Shown here piece by piece: positions 56,231 to 64,000 of a DNA stretch of 64,000 nucleotides; positions within the stretch are counted from its first letter, which is position 1; each line of letters begins with the position of its first letter. The position numbers and the translations under genes are program-made. Source of the DNA: Desmodus rotundus (taxonomy: Eukaryota; Chordata; Mammalia; Chiroptera; Phyllostomidae); assembly GCF_022682495.2 (NCBI RefSeq), contig NC_071398.1, forward strand, positions 93,523,705 through 93,587,704, given 5' to 3'. Below the pieces are notes generated by a model. It saw only the letters and a list, made by a program, of their open reading frames with translations. It had not been told where the DNA came from and did no database searches.

Positions 56231-57954
56231 TCCAAGTTTGATCATAGCTGCATCACTCAGGCATTAGGGCTGTGAGAGAACTCAGTCTTGAAGTCAGTGC
56301 TGGAGACTCAAGTGCGTATCTGCCTTCCTGGGGGTCTTTGTGGTTTTCCAAAGAGCGCAGAAGAGGAGCAGCGTCCCATGGCTGGAAGCCATAAGTGGGC
56401 AGCTACGACTCCTGCAGCCTCGGTGTGTCAGAGGGTCTGGCTGACCATTCTTGATCTCCACGATTAGACCAGCTCTGGCATGGAGCGCTCTGGACGTGCC
56501 CATGTTCTGACGCAGTGAGTGAAGAGTAGCGTCAGTCAGGCTCCACTCTTTGTCCTTGGAAAGCTGTGTTGGCCTTGGCCGGTGACAGTGCATTGACTTA
56601 GACTCAAGTGACCACCATTACAAGTGAGAAGATCAGGGGGCTGCTAGTTGGCTGAAGGCAGCTTCACTGGCTGGTCAAGTAATACTCTTCTCAGCCTCAC
56701 AGATTTCAGGAGTTTTTATTATCCAGCACACCATTATTCAGACAGAAATAATATTTCTTTTCACACTGTGTTATTTCTGAAATTTTGATGTATCTTCCAC
56801 GGCTCTACCTGCCTGGAAGATGTTTTTCTGCAGTCAGTCAGGAGAGACGCTCCGCGGGCTGCGAGAGGTGGAAGCCTGCTATGCAGAATGCAATTACCAT
56901 GACAAGTATTTCTAATTGCCGCCTCCCTTCCGCCAAGCCCTCCTTTTCTTCAGACTGGAGAATTTCTGGTAATCTTGGGTTATTATCACACTGAGCTGCT
57001 AACCCAGGTCTTAACACTCCTCCTGGAGCCCTGTGCCAGACACAATTACAGCGGAAGAGAGGCGATTCTTCCTGCGTTATTAGCAGTTGCTGGGCCGGGT
57101 ATCTAACATTGATTAGCAGTCTGGAACAACTGCATTCCTTGGGCTCCAACACACGTTTTGTTGCTTCTCCTGCGCCTTGGAGGGTACATTGTTCTCCATT
57201 TCCTAGCCTCCCTTTGCCCTTGTGGCTGTCTGTTTAGAGAAGGTTCCTTTCATGCTCCGGTGATTTATTTATTTCTGATGTTATTCTCTCCTTTCTCTTG
57301 TTTTTCAAACCATTTGCCAGTTCTGTAGGTGAAGCAGATTGAATTCATCTCTAGGAAGTGGAACTCATCTGTGGAAGGGGCCTGTTCAGCTGTCGTTTCT
57401 GTCTGCTGTGGATGGTGCGTGAAGGCAGGTACTTGCTCAACAGCTCATCATTAAATGCTACCCGTGTTCTGGACAGGCTGTCTTGCATATGGTTGTACAG
57501 AATGAAAGGAACTTCAGGAAGGTAGTGTGAACATTGGGAAATTCCTCATGGGGATTTCAATTCTCTCTCTCTCTCTCTCCCTTTTCCTCCCTGCTTTCCT
57601 TCTTTCCTTCAGCCTACCCTTCTTCCTTCCTCCTGGAATTAGCTGAGCGGGAAAATTAAAATTAAACTAAGATGCTTTCTTCCCTGATCTGTTTTTTTCT
57701 TCTTAAGATTCACTGAAGTCAGAATCTCAGTCCCCAAGTGTATCATAGGCACTTTTGTGCTATCATTGGATTGCTGTGCCTCATGGAGACTTTTCCACCC
57801 TCATGTTCTCGGAGAGACACAGCTTCCTTGCATCTGGCTCCAGACTTGAAAAGGCAACTGCCCCAACATTCCCCCAGTAATTGGACTCACTCTAACACGG
57901 GACCGGGTGGCCACTGAAATCCTGGGTCTCGGTGTAACAGCCTTATGTGGCATA
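56231..57954. other. Repeat-poor unassigned sequence with (TC)n
   Basis: A TC microsatellite of nine units lies at 57562-57579. 56860-57170 is dense in homeodomain-type ATTA cores with no repeat identity. No supported gene. Confidence 0.5.
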
Positions 57955-58060
57955 TAGTTTATTTGCTCATTTATTCGTCCACTCAGTAAACATATATTAA
58001 AACACTCCATCATCCTGGGTGATCATCTAGGCATTATTGATATTTATTGATAATGTGCTA
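57955..58060 (-). repeat. L2-like tail, minus strand
   Basis: TTGCTCATTTATTCGTCCAC, TCAGTAAACATATATTAAAA and a degraded body form an inverted LINE2 end. Confidence 0.55.
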
Positions 58061-58269
58061 CATTCTGGGAGCCTGCACACACTCAGGAGTGTGTGGCTGT
58101 GATGCACAGAGACTAATATGGGCTGTGCATGCAGACAGATCCGCCTGAAGTCCCCGTTCCATCGGTTGGTGCCTGTATGACTTTAGATATCTCCACTGAA
58201 CTCTAAGCCTCAACACGCTTCTCTGTGTCATGTCGCCATTGTACACAGAGATCCCAATATTTTGGAGAA

Positions 58270-58390
58270 TTTATGTCCTAGAGTTCAGAACTTTAAATCA
58301 CAGTTACTGCTTTACAGTTGAAGCAACTAAGGGGCAGAGGCGTAATGGGATCAGGACCGTAACCCAGGTCCCCTGAGGCCCACACCAGGC
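58270..58390 (-). repeat. MIR fragment, minus strand
   Basis: GCTTTACAGTTGAAGCAACT, AAGGGGCAGAGGCGTAATGG and 'CCGTAACCCAGGTCCCCTGA' match inverted MIR. Confidence 0.65.
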
Positions 58391-60074
58391 CTCCTTTGTT
58401 ACTTAGCTTGTCCCCTTGCTTGTGTTAACAGTCTTCCTGGCCATCTAGAAGGAAGCTCTTGGAGCTGGTGGCAAGTGTCTATCACCTAGTAGCGTTAGAA
58501 TCAGCTTCCTTGTTTGAAGGTGGACTGTGCAGTTTATATTTTCAAACCCTTTTCATCTCCTCTCTCCACTCACTCTGGGCCTTTCCGTCCTCATTAACAC
58601 CTCAACCAGGAAGGAAATGTAAAGGGAAATAAAACTTAAGCCATTCAGTTTTGCTCATTAGCAGCAGCTCTTTTTAAAAGATTGGGTGGAAGGGGAAGCT
58701 GACTTTGAGCTGCAGTGGGGTTTTTGGATTATCGCCATGGACTTAAATTAACCAGGCTACCTTTTGTGCTGTTACCATGGAAAATGAGGGTCAATTGTCT
58801 GAGCCCCAGTGGGCTGTGGCCAGAGACCCCAGTCTGCCCAGCCAGCAGCTTTAGCCCTTCTGGTTCCCTGCCCTCCCTGCTTGTGTTCCTTTACAGACCC
58901 TCCACTAGGAGCTCCTCATTTCACACTGGAGACAGAGGATCCTCTCCAAGGTCACTGTGACCTTGGTCGTGTTTGTTAGGGCCACCACATGGCAGATGTG
59001 AAAGGAGCCCTAGATTAGTGCAAGGTGGTGGCCCTGGGCTGACTGAAATTAGAAAAACACGAAGCTGGAAATCAAAACATCAGACATCTCCTTTTATCTT
59101 GTTGTATTTTAAACCTAGCTCCCTTTCTAGCTACACCACATTCTCCTCGGAGGGTGCAAGCTTCCCTCTGCCCCAGGGCCTTGGGGCTCCCTGCTGCTTG
59201 TTATGTGCCCTGCATTCAGCTTGGAGCGTAGCCTGGCAGCCACGCTACTGGTAGCTCCAGCAAAAGGACCTCCTGCTGAGTTTGGATGTTGGGAGTGTCA
59301 GCAGAATACAGTCCCCAAGTCGTTGTGCTCTTTCGGCCCACTCCACATCCTAATTCCCTCTGCCCAGTTTGCCACAGATCTGGGGCACATCCTTTTGTCT
59401 TATGTCACTTAAAGCCTTTCTCCTGTGACCTGACTTTCGGTATCCAAGTCTGGGTGGAAATTTAATGGTGGATGTGATGCCGAACAGTCACATGGGAACC
59501 GGGGATGGTGATTTGGCTAAACGGCCTCAGTCTTCTCATCAGTGAAAGTACGAAGCTGTTCTAAATGATTTCGATGGCCCCGTGCTTTCTATGATTGCAT
59601 AAATACTTGCTTTAGGAAGTTGCTCTTTAGAGTCATGGAAGCAAATAGCTATGTAAAGGCAGCAAATCAGGCAACTAATATATAGTCTAATATTTTCATG
59701 AATCATACGATTTCAAATTCTATATTTCATTTTTTTCTTACACAATCTTCTGTTGAAAATCTTAGCAATAATGTGAAAAGCAATGGGATACCTTTGGCTG
59801 AAATTCTTTGAGTGTTTCATGGTATAATAAGAAAGCTATTATAAACCTAAGGCGTAATTACGAGTATTTAAACATTTCTCTGATGTAACAAAAGAGCAGC
59901 TTGTTTGTTTTCGGAGGCTTCAGGTAGTGTTCCCCAGAATTTAGGGATATGCTTTTCATGCTGTGTGCTTAGAGTTGGAAATAATTGTTCTTGTAATTAA
60001 AAAATTTTTATAAGGTGTTTAAAATTTTAGGGTACAACTAAAATATTTTATGCATAAGTAAGGAGGTGGAGTCA
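58391..60074. other. Repeat-poor unassigned sequence
   Basis: AT-rich and repeat-free from about 59590 to 60070, which includes a short palindromic pair TATAATA/TATTATA near 59825. The earlier part is mixed. A weak MIR-like phrase lies near 59510-59580. Confidence 0.45.
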
Positions 60075-60370
60075 AGAAATGTAGTGTGTTAGAGGAGAAA
60101 GTGTTCCAGACCAGTATCAGAGGTCCTGGGTTCGAGTCCCAGCTCTGTCATAACTTGACTAAACCCCTTGAGGGCAGAGCTCTGCTTCCACAGCCCCCAG
60201 AACAGCACCTGGACTGAATCCCCAGGGCCCGAGGTGCTTTGTAAATAAGATGAATATCTAATAATAAATAAAACAGAGAATGATAAGTAAAATAATAAAA
60301 ATAAATAAATACCTGGGTGACCTTAGGCACCTCGTTCAACTTCTCTGGCGTGTCATTAACTCAGAAGGCT
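60075..60370 (+). repeat. MIR SINE split by an insertion, plus strand
   Basis: Left part has GTCCTGGGTTCGAGTCCCAG and CTCTGTCATAACTTG; right part resumes with CTGGGTGACCTTAGGCACCT and 'CAACTTCTCTGGCG'. Removing 60157-60312 restores MIR reading order. Confidence 0.85.
60157..60312 (+). mobile_element. L2-tail-like insertion inside a MIR
   Basis: CTTGAGGGCAGAGCTCTGCT, then 'CCAGAACAGCACCTGGACTG', a CAGGGCCCGAGGTGCTTTG phrase, then an AATAAATAA-rich tail of about 70 bp. It resembles the L2 3' end; the A/T-rich tail suits a retroposed piece. Target duplication not clear. Confidence 0.6.
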
Positions 60371-61429
60371 CAGGGCTAGGCTCTGGGTGAGACACAGGAC
60401 ACAAGGCATCTCTCCTCTTGGAGGGTAGGCAGTGTACAAAGAGCTCATGTCCCTTCTTACCCGACCTCCGAGGCCGTCTGGAAGGGAAAAAGGAACAGGA
60501 CTTCTTGTTACCGGTTGCCACTTATCCGGCTATAGAGAAGCTCCAGGAGCCACAAGTCCTAGCACCCACAAGTTTCTGGGAATTTTTTTCACAGAGTGGG
60601 AGGATGTCCAGGGATTTCCACTTAAAAAAAAATCCCTCTTTATTTCTACATCACTGTCCTCCACCACCAACAGGTAGAATTCATCCTGCTGAAAAGGCCC
60701 GAGCCTTTATTTCTTTGGAATTCCTCTGCAAGCCACTCTTTGTACCTGGGGTCCAAGGTGCCATGGTTTTATGGAATATTTAAGAAGCAGCTGTGAACAC
60801 AGCTGGTCTTTGCGGGGCCGCATAAGCTGGCAGGTTCTGATGGGCACGCTCATCTTCTTCTGGCCCTCCCTTCCTCTTCAAAGAAATCTGAGTCCTTTTA
60901 TTCCGTCCCTGGCTCCCACCAGGATTTGGAACTGAATGACATTTTTTATCATTTGAGAAAGAGAGAATTTGGGAGTAGGGAGATAAGACTCAGGAGTTGG
61001 TTATCAGAACTAGAGCTTTTGGGGCTGAGCTTTGGGTGGGAATGGAGAACGGTGCTATCTTTTGGGAGGCAGGAAGGAAGGTGTGGGGGAGGGGTGGGAG
61101 ATCAGGGGCTCAGAGCCTGCTGCATCTGGCTGCTCCAGCCTGGAGTTCCTAGGAAGGGGGACCTGAAGCTAGTACCCTGTGACTTGGGGAATAGGGCTGG
61201 AGAAGACCCTCTGGTGAGCACTGTGGATCCACCTAGGTGATGGAGGTTGGGGACCATGTATGCACCCTCCATCATGGGGGACATGTATGCAGGGATCATA
61301 AATGGAACCTACGGCTTTTTCCATCAGGAGCATCTAGATTGCTCTGCATCTCAAGAACCATAAATGTACTTGGAAAAAAAAGTTAACCAACAGGTCCCTC
61401 TCCTTAATTCTGGGAGACAGCCATGCTAT
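60371..61429. other. Unassigned non-coding sequence
   Basis: No recognised repeat or gene. The 121-codon frame at 60418-60783 has no domain. Confidence 0.45.
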
Positions 61430-61720
61430 ATAAGCTTAACAAATATATTTTAAACTCCACTGGGTTTCTGATTACAAAAGTCATGCTTGTTCATTGTGGA
61501 AAACACAAGACAGCATCTAGGAGAAAAATAAAAGCCGCCTAGAACTCCCCTTCTGAGCGCGGGCCACTGTTAACATTCTGGTGTGGAGCTCTGCCATCCG
61601 CAACACATTTCTAACAAACAGGATCATGGCACCTATATATTTCGTAACTTGCTTTTTTTATCTAAGCAATACATCTGAACATTTTATATGTCTTTACGTG
61701 TTTGCCTTCGATGTAATTTT
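61430..61720 (+). mobile_element. L1M-type LINE-1 3' region, plus strand
   Basis: TACAAAAGTCATGCTTGTTC, ATTGTGGAAAACACAAGACA, GGCCACTGTTAACATTCTGG and ACTTGCTTTTTTTATCTAAG occur in old-L1 untranslated order. Confidence 0.8.
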
Positions 61721-62064
61721 TAGTGTGTGCCACTCACTCTAGCTGGTTCTCCACGGCTCGGGTGCCATCAGGAAGGTTGGGCCAGTGCGGATTCAGCAGC
61801 TTCGCTCTCCTGCAGGCGAAAGTTACCTCTGCGCTCTCATGCCCTCACGCCCTCTGTTTCACCCTGTTTCAGAGGCCGAGGAGCCCAATGCTCTTGACCG
61901 CATTCTCTTCAAGAAACTCCTTGCATTTGCTCCCCATGCCCCAGTTCTTCATGTCCATGGTCATGTCCCTAGTTCAAGCCTTTCATTCTTCCCACTTAGG
62001 ACTGACAATCATGAGAGAGTTTTACTGATCGTCTCCCCTCCAATGTCTCTCCTCCACCCTGTTT

Positions 62065-62099
62065 TGACTAACATGCCAATAACATCGGCATGTTAGTCA
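62065..62099. repeat. Perfect 13-bp inverted repeat, 9-nt loop
   Basis: TGACTAACATGCC (62065-62077) pairs exactly with GGCATGTTAGTCA (62087-62099), loop AATAACATC. It lies inside L2-like sequence. Confidence 0.95.
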
Positions 62100-62254
62100 T
62101 ATTAAGTTATAGCCATGATGATATATCACTCTCCTGCTCAAAAGCAGTGAGTGCCTCTCCGCGGCCACTGTGTCAAGCCCAGACACCCTAGGCTGGTACG
62201 CAGGGGAGGAAACGGTAACCCCTCTCTACCTGTCTTCCCACCAAATCTAGTTAA

Positions 62255-62688
62255 AGGTGCTCCCCGACGTTCGATGGGTTTTGTCTGATGAACCCATCAT
62301 AATTCAAAATTACCATAAGTCTAAAATATATTTAACTCACCTAGCCTACCAAATATGATAGCTTAGCCAAGCCTACTTTCTCTTCTTGAGCTCACCAGCA
62401 GCAGGAGACACACGTGAGCATTTTGGAGACATGATGGGATGCAAACACACAACGCACAATATCCAAAGTGCCGGCAGCACAGCACACTGTGGAGTGTTGG
62501 TTGTTAACCCCCCGGTCGTGTGTCGACCTGGAGCCACGCTCACTGCTGCTGTTCTGCGGCATCACGGTAGGGTATCCTACTGCGTAGCGCCAGTCCCGGG
62601 AAAGATCAAAATTCAAAACTTGAAACATGGCTTTTACTGAGTGCATGTCATTTTCACACCATCGTGAAGTCAGGTGGCCATCTGTAGT
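62255..62688 (+). mobile_element. Tigger-like (Tc1/mariner) DNA transposon fossil
   Basis: Begins GGTGCTCCCCGACGTTCGAT, includes AAACCCATCATAATTCAAAA-like and CACCTAGCCTACCAAATATG, 'GATAGCTTAGCCAAGCC', and ends CACACCATCGTGAAGTCAGG. The order matches a mammalian Tigger-class repeat (subfamily not named). No transposase remains. Confidence 0.75.
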
Positions 62689-63094
62689 CACAATCACTAG
62701 TTGATTCTGCTCTGCTGTTACCTCCCAGAGTGGCCCTCCTTCTCTCTTTCCCCTCTGCTCCTGCCCTTCTTAGCTGAATTGCAGCTAGATGTGCCTCTGG
62801 CTTTCCTTCCTCCAGTCCTTCCCCTACCTCGCTCTTCCTGCTGTACTCAGAATGCTGCTCTCAGAGGAGATACGACCATCCTAGGCTCCCTTAAATCTTC
62901 AATAGCTTCCCACAGCATTTGGAAAAAAGTCGTAATTTCTTAGCACGACTTAAATGTTCTTCCTCATGTCCCCTTTTCAGCTCCTTGATGTTGAGCTCAG
63001 GGCCTCCAGCTCCCTGAGTACCCGGCAGCACCCTCCAACCTTGTCTGGGCTGCCCCGCCCTCTTCTGTCTTCCCTGCCTCCCCTCCCTAGCATT

Positions 63095-63121
63095 CCCCCC
63101 CCCCCCCCCCCCCCCCCCCCC
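63095..63121. repeat. 27-base C homopolymer
   Basis: Uninterrupted C run on the plus strand (G run on the minus strand), within L2-like sequence. Length is likely unstable or miscalled. Confidence 0.95.
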
Positions 63122-63330
63122 GCCTTAAGTGTTCCTTGCTTTTCCCTCTCTCCTGGTTCCAATCATACTGCATTAGAATTGCCCTTTTACTGGTCCGAAA
63201 GTAAGGAGCCTGAAGCTCCTTGAGGGCAGGGATGGTATTTTATTCGTTCTCATATTCCACCAAAACTAAGTACAAGGGTTACAGAGGGTTTACTCCATTA
63301 CTGTCGGTGTAGGACTGAATGGATACGTAT

Positions 63331-63971
63331 CCTAACAGTAGGTAGTAATGTATCAAGCAGGGAGACCCTGGGAGAATGGGGCAGTGGGTGCTCACGGTTC
63401 CTCATTGGCAATTCAGCACGAGGAGTTTGCTAAATAATTAGTTGTTTCTAAAATGCAGTCCCCATAATTGCCCTAAGTCTTCTTTCTGTCTGTGCATGGA
63501 GCTGTGGGTACACACTCTGTTTCCGGGCTTTTTATGCTCAGGGCTTTTTTAGGTGTTTGTATGTGCTTGTGGCTGGGCCACTGTGCTGTCGGCTACGATC
63601 CCAGGGAGGAGACCTCATGCCAGGGAGCCAGGATGGGGTCATGACAAGCCCAGGGCCACTATGACCTTTGCTCATGATTTGAGAGTGAAGACAAGGGCAG
63701 TGATGATGACGGTGTTGATGGAAAAACACAAAAACGTTTTGTCTGTGTCAGGATACAGAGTTGGGATCTGGGTTGCGGATGTGAGTGACACCTTTATTCT
63801 GTTCTTGTAACGAGACACATCCCGTGCCCATAATAAGCTTGGTATGTTCCTGGTTCAAAACACCGAACACCATCACGGTTGCCTTCGAAGGCTCCCCATT
63901 GTTTTTATGCAAAAACAGGCTCAAGCCATGGACGCATTCAGATGTGCTTGTCCTCCCTTTTAAGGTCCTTA
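63331..63971. other. Unassigned non-coding sequence
   Basis: No gene or repeat family recognised between the L2 end and the hAT at the window edge. Confidence 0.45.
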
Positions 63972-64000
63972 CAGGGGTGTCCGACCTTTTGGCATCTCTG
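63972..64000 (+). mobile_element. Bat hAT non-autonomous element, copy 3 (cut by window end)
   Basis: CAGGGGTGTCCGACCTTTTG then GCATCTCTG matches the first 29 bases of copies 1 and 2. The rest lies beyond the window. Confidence 0.9.

Larger units (their letters stand above)
61721..63330 (+). repeat. L2-like LINE, plus strand, interrupted
   Basis: Left part: 'GCTCTTGACCGCATTCTCTT', 'CACTCTCCTGCTCAAAAGCA'. Right part: CCTTAAATCTTCAATAGCTT, GCTCCTTGAGGGCAGGGATG and 'TATTTTATTCGTTCTCATAT'. Between them lies a Tigger-like fossil; the right part also holds a C homopolymer. The 103-codon frame at 61785 is within this repeat. Confidence 0.65.

Noticed and set aside
57690..57840. Acceptor TTTTTTTCTTCTTAAG with a 37-codon open frame
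   Set aside because: No donor follows and the peptide is unremarkable; chance.
61785..62096. Frame with plausible peptide EAEEPNALDRILFKKLLAFA
   Set aside because: A pyrimidine tract and AG precede it, but it lies in L2-like sequence, so the frame and the acceptor are best explained by the repeat.
63095..63121. CRISPR or ordered-repeat array
   Set aside because: No spaced direct repeats anywhere in the window; this is a homopolymer in a eukaryotic genome.

Overview
The window looks like nuclear DNA from a placental mammal, most likely a bat of the vesper-bat/Yangochiroptera type. The general mammalian signs are many decayed MIR and L2 interspersed repeats, MLT1-type LTRs, MER5-like and Charlie-like hAT fossils, a Tigger element and CA/GT microsatellites. 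The bat-specific signs are two tRNA-derived SINEs with the A-box/B-box layout of the VES family (13941-14165 minus, 43766-43923 plus), T-rich-headed 3' ends of L1 of a type I associate with bats (31917-31973, 38005-38120, 47201-47505), three copies of one short hAT element (10079, 32540 and the right edge), and a 132-bp mariner-like MITE. Family names rest on remembered consensus features. No database was searched.

I find no confidently supported protein-coding gene, no rRNA, tRNA or other structural RNA gene, and no CRISPR array. The open frames are short, on both strands, and many run through microsatellites or repeats, as expected by chance. One possible internal exon on the + strand (15560-15693, 134 bp) has a good branch point, a strong acceptor, an open frame and a moderate donor. 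It is the only coding candidate I would test, and if real the window would be intronic to a large + strand gene. Otherwise this is intergenic or deep intronic sequence.

Layout. 1-9 kb: sparse repeats, a MaLR LTR, an MLT1 LTR, an hAT with a near-perfect 8-bp target duplication, and two exact tandem duplications. 9-10.3 kb: an L1M 3' end split by a Tigger element and followed by the bat hAT. 13.7-14.5 kb: a MIR whose end is hit by a VES SINE, then a 15-bp tandem repeat fused to a mariner-like MITE. 17.5-18.5 kb: two MLT1-type LTRs back to back in opposite orientation. 19.5-29.8 kb: L2-like LINE pieces and a 553-bp Charlie-like element. 31.8-32.8 kb: a nest of four repeats. 33-47 kb: many MIRs, MER5-like pieces, L2, a VES SINE and L1 ends. 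47.5-57 kb: unusually repeat-poor, with several ATTA- and E-box-rich stretches that look like conserved non-coding (enhancer-like) DNA. 60-64 kb: a MIR interrupted by an L2 tail, an L1M end, L2 with a second Tigger-like fossil, a 27-C homopolymer, and the start of a third bat hAT.

The best findings are repeat stratigraphy (who inserted into whom), the MITE-junction tandem repeat, a 57-bp L1 micro-insertion with a perfect 12-bp target duplication, the exon candidate, and the repeat-poor enhancer-like blocks. I saw no evidence for a new multi-gene system.
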